A stretch of DNA of 64,000 bases from NCBI RefSeq assembly GCF_029953595.1, contig NZ_CP124535.1, positions 3,641,001 to 3,705,000 of the forward strand, given 5' to 3'. Position numbers and translations under genes: made by a program. Under the pieces are notes generated by a model, which saw only the letters and a list, made by a program, of their open reading frames with translations, was not told the origin of the DNA and did not search any database. This document shows positions 25,891 to 34,364 of the stretch, piece after piece. The first letter of the stretch is position 1. Every line of letters starts with the position of its first letter. This stretch comes from Fuscovulum ytuae. GTDB taxonomy: Bacteria > Pseudomonadota > Alphaproteobacteria > Rhodobacterales > Rhodobacteraceae.

Positions 25891-27129
25891 ATGCAGAAGA
25901 CTATTCTTATCATCGGGACCTATGACACCAAGGACCCGGAGTTGAACTTCGTCGCCGAGACAATCCGCAACTTGGGCGGTGCGGTGATAGAAATGGATGT
26001 CAGCGTCCTCGGCGATCCTTCGCGTCCGGTGGCGATTTCCAAACACGAAGTTGCGGCAGCGGTTGGCAAGACCATTCAGGACGCCATTGACGCAGGCGAC
26101 GAAAACCACGCCATGCAGATCATGGCAGCGGGGGCCGCCGGCCTGACTGCGCAGCTTTACGCCCAAGGCCGTATCCATGGCATGATCGCACTCGGTGGCA
26201 CCATGGGCACCGATCTTGCACTTGACTGCGCCCGTGCGCTGCCGGTCGGCGTGCCGAAATACGTTGTCTCGACCATCGCCTTCTCGCCCTTGATCCCGCC
26301 GGATCGGCTTTCCGCCGACATCCAGATGATCCTTTGGGCAGGCGGTCTTTACGGACTGAACGACATCTGTATGGCCACCCTCAGCCAGGCCGCCGGGGCG
26401 GTTTATGGGGCGGCGCTGGCCGTTGTGCCACCAAAGCCGGGGCAACCGGTGATCGGCATGATGAGCTTTGGGTCATCGGCGCTGAAATACATGGTCCACC
26501 TGCGACAGCCGCTGGTCGACCGTGGGTTCTCTGTCGCGGTCTTTCACGGCACCGGGATGGGCGGCATGGCGATGGAAAGCCTGACTGAACAAGGCTACTT
26601 CGCCGCGGTGCTGGAACTCGCCGTGGCCGAAATCGGCAACATCATGGTTGGCTCGGTCGTCAATGCAGGTGCAAACCGGATGACCGCCGCCGCCCGCCAT
26701 GGCACGCCGATTATCGCCGCCCCCGGCTTCGGCGACATGATCGACTTCCCGACCTGGGCCCCTGTGCCCGAGCGTTTTCGCAACCGGCCTTATCATGCCC
26801 ATAACCGACTTATCGCATCAGCCTCGCTGACCGGCGCCGAGCGGCGTGATCTTGCCCGAGAGGTGGCACGAAGGCTGAAGCCGTCGAAAGGCCCGGTGCA
26901 TTTCGTCCTGCCGACGCAGGGCGTCCATGCCTGGGATACCGAAGGCATGCCTGCCCATGATCCTGCGGCCCTGGCGGAGATGGTCGAAGCCTACCGCGAA
27001 GAAATGACAGACCCCATTCAGCTGTCGGTCGTCGATTGCCACATTAACGACGTTGCCTTCGCCGCCCGCGTTCTGGAAATCATCGACGACTGGATGGTGG
27101 ACGGAACGATCAGGATGACCCGGGACTAG
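25891..27129 (+). CDS. Tm-1-like ATP-binding domain protein (UPF0261)
   Basis: 412 aa protein of the UPF0261/Tm-1 N-terminal family. The start IIGTYDTKDPELNFVAE with the invariant GTxDTKG-like opening is diagnostic; further conserved stretches are ALGGTMGTDLA, STIAFSPLIPPD, GMMSFGSSALKYM, FHGTGMGGMAMESL and PGFGDMIDFPTW. Plant Tm-1 binds ATP, while bacterial members are found in catabolic operons with unclear function. It is 21 bases after the flavoprotein and 4 bases before the next flavin reductase gene, so it is a working part of the same operon. The usual TIM-barrel partner (PEP-mutase/NifR-like) is absent here. Confidence 0.87.
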   Translation: MQKTILIIGTYDTKDPELNFVAETIRNLGGAVIEMDVSVLGDPSRPVAISKHEVAAAVGKTIQDAIDAGDENHAMQIMAAGAAGLTAQLYAQGRIHGMIALGGTMGTDLALDCARALPVGVPKYVVSTIAFSPLIPPDRLSADIQMILWAGGLYGLNDICMATLSQAAGAVYGAALAVVPPKPGQPVIGMMSFGSSALKYMVHLRQPLVDRGFSVAVFHGTGMGGMAMESLTEQGYFAAVLELAVAEIGNIMVGSVVNAGANRMTAAARHGTPIIAAPGFGDMIDFPTWAPVPERFRNRPYHAHNRLIASASLTGAERRDLAREVARRLKPSKGPVHFVLPTQGVHAWDTEGMPAHDPAALAEMVEAYREEMTDPIQLSVVDCHINDVAFAARVLEIIDDWMVDGTIRMTRD

Positions 27130-27133
27130 CCTT

Positions 27134-29170
27134 ATGGACCCGCGCTATGCCCCCCTGTTCGAACCTCTGAAGATCGGACCGGTCACCGCGCCGAACCGCC
27201 TTGTCTCGATGCCCCATGCCGTCGGGCACAGTTATCTGATGCCCAACGGTGCCATCGGCATCCGCGAAACACGGGCTGAAGGTGGCTGGGGTATCGTCGC
27301 CATGCAACTCAGCGAGATTGATCCCACCTCGGATTTGTCGGGCCTGCCCTATGAACGCCTGTGGGATGAAGGCGACGTCACGGCCCATGCCCGGTCGGTC
27401 GCCCGCATCCACGCCCATGGCGCCTTGGCATCCATCGAGCTTGGGCATACCGGCATCCGCTCGCGCGGGATTTCAAATGGCTACCCGGCGATGGGCCCAT
27501 CCGTCCTGCCGATCCTAAAGCCCGACATGCCCCTGATGGCCAAGGCGATGGACAAGGCCGATATTCGCGCCCTCCGCCAGATGTTCCGTGGGGCCACCCG
27601 CAGGGCCAAGCACGCCGGTTATGACATCGCTTATGTCTATGCCTCACACGATGCCTCGATCCTGTGGCACTTCCTGTCGCCCGCCTATAACAGCCGCAGC
27701 GACGAATACGGTGGCAGCTTTGAAAACCGGCTAAGGCTGTTTCGCGAGGTGCTGGAGGAAACGAAAGAGGAAGCGGGCAACGATATGGCCGTCGCTGTCC
27801 GCTTTGCCGTGCACGAACTGTCTGGCCCCAAACGCATCCTCCACGATGGCGAAGGCCGCGCGGTGATTGAGGCTTTGGCCGATATTCCTGACCTATGGGA
27901 TGTGAACGTCTCCAGCTGGAGCCGTGACAGCGGCACGGCGCGCTATGATGACGAAGGGTTTCAGGAAGAATTCACTGCCTTCGTCAGGCATGTGACCGGT
28001 AAGCCGGTGCTGGGCGTGGGCCGCTTCACTTCACCCGACGCAATGGTCAGCCAGATCAGACGGGGAGTTCTTGACCTGATTGGTGCTGCGCGCCCCTCGA
28101 TTGCCGACCCCTTCCTGCCAAGAAAGATCGCCGAAGGCCGGATCGAAGACATCCGCGAATGCATCGGCTGCAACATCTGTGTCGCGGTCGAAACCATCGG
28201 TGTCGAGCTGCGCTGCACGCAGAACCCGACAATTTCGGAAGAATGGCGCAGGGGTTGGCACCCGGAACGTGTCCCCCCGGCTACCACCCCCGGCTCCGTC
28301 CTGATTGTCGGTTCTGGTCCCGCGGGATTGGAGGCTGCGCTGGTCCTCGCCCGCGCTGGGCATCAGGTGACCGTGGCCGAAAAGGACAGCGACTTCGGCG
28401 GTCGCAGCCGACTGGAGGCTCAGATCAAGGGTCTGTCGTCGTGGGCGCGGGTCAGGGATTACCGGTTGTTTCAGTTACAGCGCATGGCGAATGTCAACCT
28501 TTATGCTGGCAGCACGATGACCGCCGGGACGATTGCGGAATTTGGGGCGGATCATGTGCTTCTGGCCATCGGCGCGACTTGGCGCAGGGACGGGGTGGGG
28601 CGGACGCGGCTGTCCGAAGTTCCGGGAATGGCTGCACAGGCGCTGACACCGGATGACCTGTTGCACGGCGCAGCTTTGGCAGGCCCCGTTGTGATCTATG
28701 ACGACGACCACTACTACATGGCCAATGCCTTGGCCGCCGATCTTGCCGCGCGGGGACATGGCGTGCATCTCGTCTCGCCCCAACCCGCCATCGCTCCCTG
28801 GATGGGGCACACCTTGGAACAGCCGCGGATGATAGCCGAACTGCACGCAGCGGGCGTCCAGATGACCCCCAACGCGACGGCCAAAGCCTGGCACGGCGAC
28901 CGCCTGTCCCTGGCCCGCAGCGATACCGGCGAGGACCTGCCAGACATCCGGGCTTGTCACCTGATCATGGTCGGGACGCGTATGCCCGACCCAACCTTGC
29001 CCGACGCGCTCGATCAACTTGGCGTTGCATACCGCCTGATAGGTGACGCCGAATGCCCCGGCACCCTGCAAGGTGCGGTCTTTTCGGGCCATCGACATGC
29101 GCGGGAAATCCTCGGCGGCGAAGCTGTTGATCGGATCTTCAAACGGGAAAGACCAATGCTTTTCGTGTGA
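27134..29170 (+). CDS. NADH:flavin oxidoreductase, trimethylamine/dimethylamine dehydrogenase-like
   Basis: 678 aa two-part flavoprotein. Residues 1-350 form an Old Yellow Enzyme barrel (PLFEPLKIGPVTAPNRLV, the catalytic region YDIAYVYASHDASILWHFLSP, YNSRSDEYGGSFENR). A ferredoxin-like 4Fe-4S site follows, ECIGCNICV with a further Cys 11-12 residues on (near 340-360), then a pyridine nucleotide-disulfide oxidoreductase domain (VLIVGSGPAGLEAALVLARAGH, about 390 onward). This is the architecture of 2,4-dienoyl-CoA reductase and of trimethylamine and dimethylamine dehydrogenases. The dehydrogenase-type reading is favoured by the dimethylglycine dehydrogenase-like neighbour. The gene ends shortly before the SDR gene. 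Confidence 0.87.
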   Translation: MDPRYAPLFEPLKIGPVTAPNRLVSMPHAVGHSYLMPNGAIGIRETRAEGGWGIVAMQLSEIDPTSDLSGLPYERLWDEGDVTAHARSVARIHAHGALASIELGHTGIRSRGISNGYPAMGPSVLPILKPDMPLMAKAMDKADIRALRQMFRGATRRAKHAGYDIAYVYASHDASILWHFLSPAYNSRSDEYGGSFENRLRLFREVLEETKEEAGNDMAVAVRFAVHELSGPKRILHDGEGRAVIEALADIPDLWDVNVSSWSRDSGTARYDDEGFQEEFTAFVRHVTGKPVLGVGRFTSPDAMVSQIRRGVLDLIGAARPSIADPFLPRKIAEGRIEDIRECIGCNICVAVETIGVELRCTQNPTISEEWRRGWHPERVPPATTPGSVLIVGSGPAGLEAALVLARAGHQVTVAEKDSDFGGRSRLEAQIKGLSSWARVRDYRLFQLQRMANVNLYAGSTMTAGTIAEFGADHVLLAIGATWRRDGVGRTRLSEVPGMAAQALTPDDLLHGAALAGPVVIYDDDHYYMANALAADLAARGHGVHLVSPQPAIAPWMGHTLEQPRMIAELHAAGVQMTPNATAKAWHGDRLSLARSDTGEDLPDIRACHLIMVGTRMPDPTLPDALDQLGVAYRLIGDAECPGTLQGAVFSGHRHAREILGGEAVDRIFKRERPMLFV

Positions 29171-29204
29171 CGTGAACGAGCTCAAGGGAGAGAGGACTTT
29201 CGCC

Positions 29205-29981
29205 ATGCCACAGACTGACCTTCCGGTCGCGCTGGTGACAGGTGGGGGCAGCGGGATCGGTGCATCCATCGCCCGCAATCTTGCCAGGGATTACAGGGTG
29301 GTCGTCTGCGGTCGCCGGATCGAGCCTCTGCAAGCCATAGCCGATGAAACGGGCGGCATAGCGCTTCAGGCCGACTTATCGGAACCCGGACCGTCGGTCG
29401 ATATTGTCCGGCAGACGGTCGATCACTTCGGTCGGCTTGATGCATTGGTGCTGAACGCAGGCATTGTCGAACCTGCCCCCGTCACCGACCTGCCACTCGA
29501 TAGCTGGCAGCGGCAGATCATGGTCAACCTCACCTCGCCCTTTCTGACCTCACAAGCCGCACTTCCCCACCTGGCCAAGCGGAAAGGTGCAATCGTCGGC
29601 ATTGCTTCCGCAGCGGCACGCCACACTGGTTTCGGGCTATCGGCCTACGGCGTTTCCAAGGCCGGCATGATACGGCTGATCCAGTCCCTTGCCTTCGAGA
29701 TGGCCGCCGCCGGTGTCCGTGCCAACGCAGTTTCTCCGGGTTGGGTCCAGACGGAAATGGGCGATATGGAAATGATCGCGCTTTGTGGATCGCCGGAGCA
29801 AGGCTATGCTCGGGTAACCCAGAACATCCCACAGAAACGGGCAGCCCAGCCTGACGAAATCGCGGCTGTGGTCCGCTTCCTGCTGTCTCCAGCGGCGTCG
29901 TTCATGACCGGGGCGAATGTCGAAGTCGACGGGGGAGGCGGTCTTGTCGATGCGGGAATGCTCGCTTTCAATAATGACTAA
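29205..29981 (+). CDS. SDR-family oxidoreductase
   Basis: 258 aa classical short-chain dehydrogenase. The cofactor motif is TGGGSGIG (residues 12-19), then LNAGIVE (NAG), a catalytic Ser in GIASAAARHTG, and the YGVSKAG motif (YxxxK) near residue 148; SPGWVQTEM is the usual C-terminal segment. Arg in CGRR after beta-2 suggests NADP preference. The ATG at 29205 follows GGGAGAGAGG; upstream in-frame ATGs lie inside the preceding gene. It is the last gene of the 18018-29981 group and probably oxidises or reduces a carbonyl intermediate of the pathway. Confidence 0.88.
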   Translation: MPQTDLPVALVTGGGSGIGASIARNLARDYRVVVCGRRIEPLQAIADETGGIALQADLSEPGPSVDIVRQTVDHFGRLDALVLNAGIVEPAPVTDLPLDSWQRQIMVNLTSPFLTSQAALPHLAKRKGAIVGIASAAARHTGFGLSAYGVSKAGMIRLIQSLAFEMAAAGVRANAVSPGWVQTEMGDMEMIALCGSPEQGYARVTQNIPQKRAAQPDEIAAVVRFLLSPAASFMTGANVEVDGGGGLVDAGMLAFNND

Positions 29982-30350
29982 CCAAATCACCGGAGTGTCA
30001 GCTTTCCGCCCGAACCTGCCTATTCGCTCAAGCAGCATCTTCGCCACCACCGTCGGCGAAATTCGCGAGTATGGCTCTTTATAGAGATTCCAAAAGCCGC
30101 TCACTGGCGCGCTCTTCGCGCCGCCCGCACCTCGAAAGCACCCAAGCCTGCAAAGCTCACCAGCCGCCACCCCGCGAAGCCTGAGAGCATATAGCACATG
30201 CAAGTGACGCCCGGCTGGTCAATGAACTTCGACCCGGCAGCTCACTTCAATCAAAAGAGCCAAAAGAGCGAGTTCTTGGTCATTTCGTCGAGGTCCTTGT
30301 CAGTCTCCGCGACCAGGCGTTTAAGGGGATCAACAGGGGCGGGGGGTGAG

Positions 30351-30413
30351 GGGTGTGCAAACCTATTCGCCCCCCTAAGGTTCCCTCAGTCATCGAGAGG
30401 GTGTGCAAACCTA
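30351..30413. repeat. 15-bp direct repeat pair
   Basis: GGGTGTGCAAACCTA occurs at 30351-30365 and again at 30399-30413, 48 bases apart start to start. Runs of C/T and G lie between them (CCCCCCTAAGG). The pair is intergenic, near the left side of the integrase-bearing region, and could be a protein-binding site or the footprint of a small duplication. It does not match the tRNA-Thr 3' end. Confidence 0.5.
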
Positions 30414-30967
30414 AAGGTTGGACGTCTTCGGCGGCGATGTAGGAGGAGACGGCCACCAAGGAGTAGGCGATCTGCTTCACCGCGCCGCGCTTTTCGTTTT
30501 CCAAGGTATCCGGCGGAATGCCTCTCTTTGCCAAAAACAACTTTGGCGAACTTCACTCTGGGCCTTCTACCCGATCCGCACGATCAACCTTCTCAGATTT
30601 CGGACACTGAACTGTATTTCTCGCTCACTGGTCCCAGCAGAAGACAGGTGCCATCCATAGGAGGACCGCTTCTGAAACAAGCTTTAGGATAGTTCCCTCG
30701 TGACTATCCAGTGCACTCGAAAAGTCCATGTTCGTGTCGGTGGTGCGCTGTCAGGTTCGGAATTGCATGTTCAACCCGACAGACGGGCCTTGATGGTAAG
30801 GGTGTGGGATCGATGTCCAGCTTGCCATGGCTCGCCGGTTCGGGATTGACCCAGCCGCGAAGTCCGCATTTCTGTTGCTGTGAAGATTTCGCAATTCTGT
30901 GCGCAGTTGCTTCTGATCATATCGGGTCGGAAATGGTGCTCTAAAAATGCTTTTTCGCCGCAGCTTT

Positions 30968-31176
30968 GGTTGACAAAACAGCACTTTTTCGGCGGCGCCT
31001 GTATCTTCAAGTCAGATCCGCAAGAAACCCTTATTTTATTGACAAATCGCGGTTGACAGCGGTCAAGAGTGTCAACCGAAAAGGGGGGTTTTGGTTGACA
31101 CTTTCGGGATGTTTTCGGGAAAGTGTCAACCGATCTGTCAACCAAGTGTCAACCAAGTGTCAACCACCTGTAAACC
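30968..31176. repeat. Cluster of TGTCAACC repeats (iteron- or operator-like)
   Basis: The 8-bp core TGTCAACC occurs eight times. Forward copies start at 31070, 31124, 31136, 31147 and 31158; reverse copies (GGTTGACA) start at 30968, 31051 and 31093; a variant TGTAAACC is at 31169. The three copies at 31136, 31147 and 31158 are spaced 11 bp apart, close to one helical turn. A perfect 13-bp inverted repeat (GGTTGACACTTTC at 31093-31105, GAAAGTGTCAACC at 31119-31131) holds two of the copies. The array lies just beyond the 3' end of the XRE gene. It may be an iteron set, a segregation or regulator site; which is not known. Confidence 0.75.
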
Positions 31177-31277
31177 GGGAGTGATCTGCAATCCGGCGCC
31201 GATCTTCCGCTTGCGGTCCCTACGGGTCATTATTCAGACAGCAATCCCCAAGCTGCTGACGAAGGCATTCGGCGCAA

Positions 31278-31682
31278 TCAAGCGCGGTCGTCCAGAAGCA
31301 CATGGAGGGCCTTCCGGGCCGTCGTTGACGGGAACGGGTCAGTCCCGTTCGAGGCGGTGCGCACAAGGTCTATCCATGCCCGCTCGTTCTCTGTCAGCGG
31401 TTCACCCAGCAACTCGACAAGCACAGCAAGCATCTTCGGGCCATAGGTCTGCTCGATCGCCAAGTGCATCAGAGACCGGGGGTCCGTGTCGAGCGCTTTC
31501 GCAAAATCCTGAACCCGATCGAGGGGAAGCTTTGCGCTGCCTGTCTTGATCATTGTGATGAAGTTGGCGTTCTTGAAGCCAGCCTCGCGGGCGATATCAG
31601 CCTGCGTTTTGCTGTGCAGTTCCTCGATGCGTTTCGCGACGAACTTGGCCAAGCGTGTAGCGGCGAAGGGAGTGGTAGTCAT
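31278..31682 (-). CDS. XRE-type HTH DNA-binding protein
   Basis: 134 aa probable regulator. Residues about 10-65 form a Cro/CI-type HTH: KTQADIAREAGFKNANFITMIKTGSAKLPLDRVQDFAKALDTDP. The C-terminal half (LVELLGEPLTENERAWIDLVRTASNG) is helical with no known domain. The ATG at 31682 is chosen because AAGGA lies six bases upstream; the in-frame ATG at 31688 and a longer frame to 31727 are less likely. It sits between the TGTCAACC array and the nuclease-like gene within the integrase island, and is a candidate reader of that array. It could be the island's repressor. Confidence 0.75.
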   Translation of the reverse strand: MTTTPFAATRLAKFVAKRIEELHSKTQADIAREAGFKNANFITMIKTGSAKLPLDRVQDFAKALDTDPRSLMHLAIEQTYGPKMLAVLVELLGEPLTENERAWIDLVRTASNGTDPFPSTTARKALHVLLDDRA

Positions 31683-31852
31683 GTGCATTCCTTGAAAGAT
31701 CGCGCACGTCGTTGTGCGATGCTTCAAGAATAGCGAGCGGGTGCATGGGTCGTTCGTGGGGGCTCAGTGGCGCATCAAGAGTTGCAACGGACGATATTTC
31801 TTCTTTGTTCTATAGCACTGGAGGAGAATTTGCTCGATGCTTTGGTTCATTC

Positions 31853-32428
31853 TCACCAACGTGCGCACATGCCGGCTGCGATCATGGTTTCACCGAAATC
31901 CCGGCCGTCTGGTAGGGAGCAGACACCGACTTCGCGATCGTATGATCGTCGTCCTTCAAGAAAACAAGTCAGGGTGGCTCCTGAAACCAGCTGCTTCGCA
32001 CGACGCGTGGCGGTCTCTCCTGATGGCGTTCCGCTTTCTGCACAATCAAGATTGGCGATCCGGATCGGTATCAATCCAACCACGATCGTGTCTCCGTCTC
32101 TGACCCTCGTTACTTTGTCGATGAGGGTTGACGCCCCTGTGGTTGCGCGCGGAGATATGTCCTGTGAACTTCTGGGTCCGCTGAGGCCCTGTCGGCCACC
32201 ATTTAGGGCATCTCCGCCTCGCAGCACACGCGGACCTTGTGCCTCTTCTGTCGATGGCCTCGTGTTGAATCCTTGATCAGCAAAGTTCAGAAGTAGGCCA
32301 ACTCCAATGAAGATGGGGAGGAGAACATTGAAAGGGATGTGGCGCAATCGCTTCCGAGTTGGAATTTGGACGCTGCGGTTGCGTCGTTTGAATTTGACAA
32401 CTTGTCCCATCAAGCGATGTAACGCCAC
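31853..32428 (-). CDS. Membrane-anchored thermonuclease (SNase)-like protein
   Basis: 191 aa protein if the GTG at 32428 is used, 185 aa from the ATG at 32410. A basic N-terminus is followed by one membrane segment (VLLPIFIGVGLLLNF, about residues 34-50) and, from about residue 105, a staphylococcal-nuclease-like domain: VTRVRDGDTIVVGLIPIRIANLDCAE, then GETATRRAKQL and SYDREVGVC. The metal-site Asp (RDGDT) and the Arg of IRIANLDCAE are present. The domain is short, so activity is uncertain. Neither start has a strong ribosome site. It lies in the integrase island between the XRE regulator and the integrase, probably as cargo. Confidence 0.7.
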   Translation of the reverse strand: MALHRLMGQVVKFKRRNRSVQIPTRKRLRHIPFNVLLPIFIGVGLLLNFADQGFNTRPSTEEAQGPRVLRGGDALNGGRQGLSGPRSSQDISPRATTGASTLIDKVTRVRDGDTIVVGLIPIRIANLDCAESGTPSGETATRRAKQLVSGATLTCFLEGRRSYDREVGVCSLPDGRDFGETMIAAGMCARW

Positions 32429-32476
32429 GCTCGTGGCATAAATTTGACCAGTGGGACCTTTGCAGAAGGCGCTTCA

Positions 32477-34051
32477 TCAATCGAAAGATGATGTCGGATC
32501 AAGCTCGTAATGCTTCAGCGCATAGATCACGCGTTCCTTCGCCTCCAGGGTTACATCTCCATACTGATCCCCTGCCGTCCGTCCTGCGTGACCGCAAATG
32601 GCATCTACAACCCGATCAGAGTATCCCAACTCGCGGCCAAGCGTCTTAAATCGATGTCGCCACGCATGGTTCGGCTGAACCCCGTCTGGAACAACGCCTA
32701 GCCCGCGCACCCACTCACTCAGGCGTCCTGAAACAGTGCGAGCCCCTGAAAGGCTTCCCTTGGCCGACGAGGCATCAAAGAAGAGCGGACCCGATGCTGA
32801 TCCATCAACGAAAGCATCGAAGCCGAGTTCTCTGACCTGTGGGTGTAGCGGAACGTCCCTATACTGCCCGGTTTTCACACTTCCAGCATCGGGGGTGATA
32901 CGAATGAAGCGACGCCCGTTCTTTTCGTGAACGTCCTCTTTGCGGAGTTGGGTAAGTTCGGTAACGCGTGCACCGGTGAAAGCCGCCAGGAACGGAACCC
33001 ATCGCTTTGCCGCAGCTGTCTTGACAGACTCCTTCTCGCCCTTCTGATAGGCGAAGCTTGCGGCCAAAATCCGCGTGGCTTCTTCTTCGGTAAACCCGCG
33101 CTCTCGCACATATCGCCGCTTCTGAACATCCTGATGCACATCGGCGGCCACATTCGTGGGAAGGCGATCTTCGCGCACTGCCCAGTTCAAGACAGCACGA
33201 AGCGAGGCCAGCCAAACATCGCGGACTGTCTTCGGCGAACGGTTCTTCAGGATGTTGTCTCGCCATGCCAGCAGATCCTGCTTGGTCAGGCGAGTTGCAT
33301 CGTCGTGCTTCAGAAATTTCCGCAGATTATCAAAGACTGGTTTCCAGCGGCGTTCACTTTCCTCACCAGCGCCAAGAAGCTTCCGCGATGCTATGTAATC
33401 ATCGAAGAGGCCAGTGAGGGATACCGGCGGTCGCTCGGCAGCGATGGGTTCGGCCCTTGTAAGCGCTGGGTGACTGGGTTCCCCTGCGAAGTCCCCTTCA
33501 TCGCGCTCTGCGATGCGCGAAAGCACCTCATACTCTGCTGCGCAGAGTGCAATTGCGAGCTGTCGCCACTCAGGAGTGCCATACTCGACTGCGGTGTTAC
33601 CACGGCTTCGGAAAAAGTCGATCGACAGTCCGGCCAGGTCAAGGAGCTGCTGGTTTGACGCCTTTCCCGTGAAGGCGTGCTTCAGCTCTTGGGCGAAACT
33701 GTCGTCCACACCCATAGATGCGTAAAGGCTTGATGAGTGGCGGGCTTCGGTATCTTGCTCTAGGCGTCTTTTGTAATGACGAAGGGCCATTTGCTCGATC
33801 GACAAGGCATAGGGCGCTGACGTCGTTACGGTTCTGCCCGCGTCTGCGGCTTTGATCTCTGCCTGCCTAAGAGAAAACTGCATTTCAGCAATCGCTGAAT
33901 GGATCTTGCGCGTCGCTTCCCGATAGTCAGCGCCAAGCGGTTTTCGGAGCTCGGTCTTGTTCTCAAGATAGGGCCGCAGCGGCTTGGGGATGACAATTCT
34001 GGCGAAGAACCGACCGTCTCGATCACACAGATACTTTACTTTGCGTGCCAC
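32477..34051 (-). CDS. Tyrosine-type site-specific integrase
   Basis: 524 aa phage-type integrase. The N-terminus (VKYLCDRDGRFFARIVIPKPLRPYL) is the DUF6538-like domain common in alphaproteobacterial island integrases, followed by a SAM-like core-binding domain (about 215-310) and the catalytic domain (about 320-515). The catalytic set is visible: Arg in TGARVTELTQLR, Lys in SVKTGQYRDVPLH, HxxR in HAWRHRFKTLG, His in CGHAGRTAGDQY and the nucleophile Tyr in that last motif. It reads away from the tRNA-Thr gene, whose 3' end is 93 bases from its start, the usual layout for insertion at a tRNA 3' end. Confidence 0.92.
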   Translation of the reverse strand: MARKVKYLCDRDGRFFARIVIPKPLRPYLENKTELRKPLGADYREATRKIHSAIAEMQFSLRQAEIKAADAGRTVTTSAPYALSIEQMALRHYKRRLEQDTEARHSSSLYASMGVDDSFAQELKHAFTGKASNQQLLDLAGLSIDFFRSRGNTAVEYGTPEWRQLAIALCAAEYEVLSRIAERDEGDFAGEPSHPALTRAEPIAAERPPVSLTGLFDDYIASRKLLGAGEESERRWKPVFDNLRKFLKHDDATRLTKQDLLAWRDNILKNRSPKTVRDVWLASLRAVLNWAVREDRLPTNVAADVHQDVQKRRYVRERGFTEEEATRILAASFAYQKGEKESVKTAAAKRWVPFLAAFTGARVTELTQLRKEDVHEKNGRRFIRITPDAGSVKTGQYRDVPLHPQVRELGFDAFVDGSASGPLFFDASSAKGSLSGARTVSGRLSEWVRGLGVVPDGVQPNHAWRHRFKTLGRELGYSDRVVDAICGHAGRTAGDQYGDVTLEAKERVIYALKHYELDPTSSFD

Positions 34052-34143
34052 GCTGGTGCGCCCAATTTTGTAACGACTTTTGTAACGATCAAATGGGCAA
34101 AGTGCCTGTTGTGCAAGGATTTATTTGACATCAAGGGGATAGA

Positions 34144-34218
<75 letters not shown>

Positions 34219-34364
34219 GCCGGGGCCTTGCGCGGGGGCTCCCGCGCGGCGTGGCGGGTGAATAGCCGCGATCAGGGGCGGGTGCAAGAGCAAACATGGC
34301 GGTTGCCGCCCAGAGAAAAGGGGGCTGGCTGGACCGTTGCCACGGCTTCGTATAGGAAGCGGGC

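Larger units (their letters stand above)
29982..31277. other. Long intergenic stretch with repeats at the left part of the tRNA-Thr island
   Basis: About 1.3 kb without a supportable gene. Short open frames here have no ribosome site, family likeness or consistent codon use. The minus-strand frame at about 30280-30540 is the only one with a protein-like start (MFLAKRGIPPDTLENEKRGA), and it then runs into low-complexity sequence. The stretch contains a 15-bp direct repeat (30351/30399) and a cluster of TGTCAACC repeats (30968-31176), listed separately. Confidence 0.6.

Noticed and set aside
30968-31176. The repeat cluster as a CRISPR array.
   Set aside because: The repeated unit is only 8-9 bp, occurs on both strands and has irregular short spacers. 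No cas genes are near.
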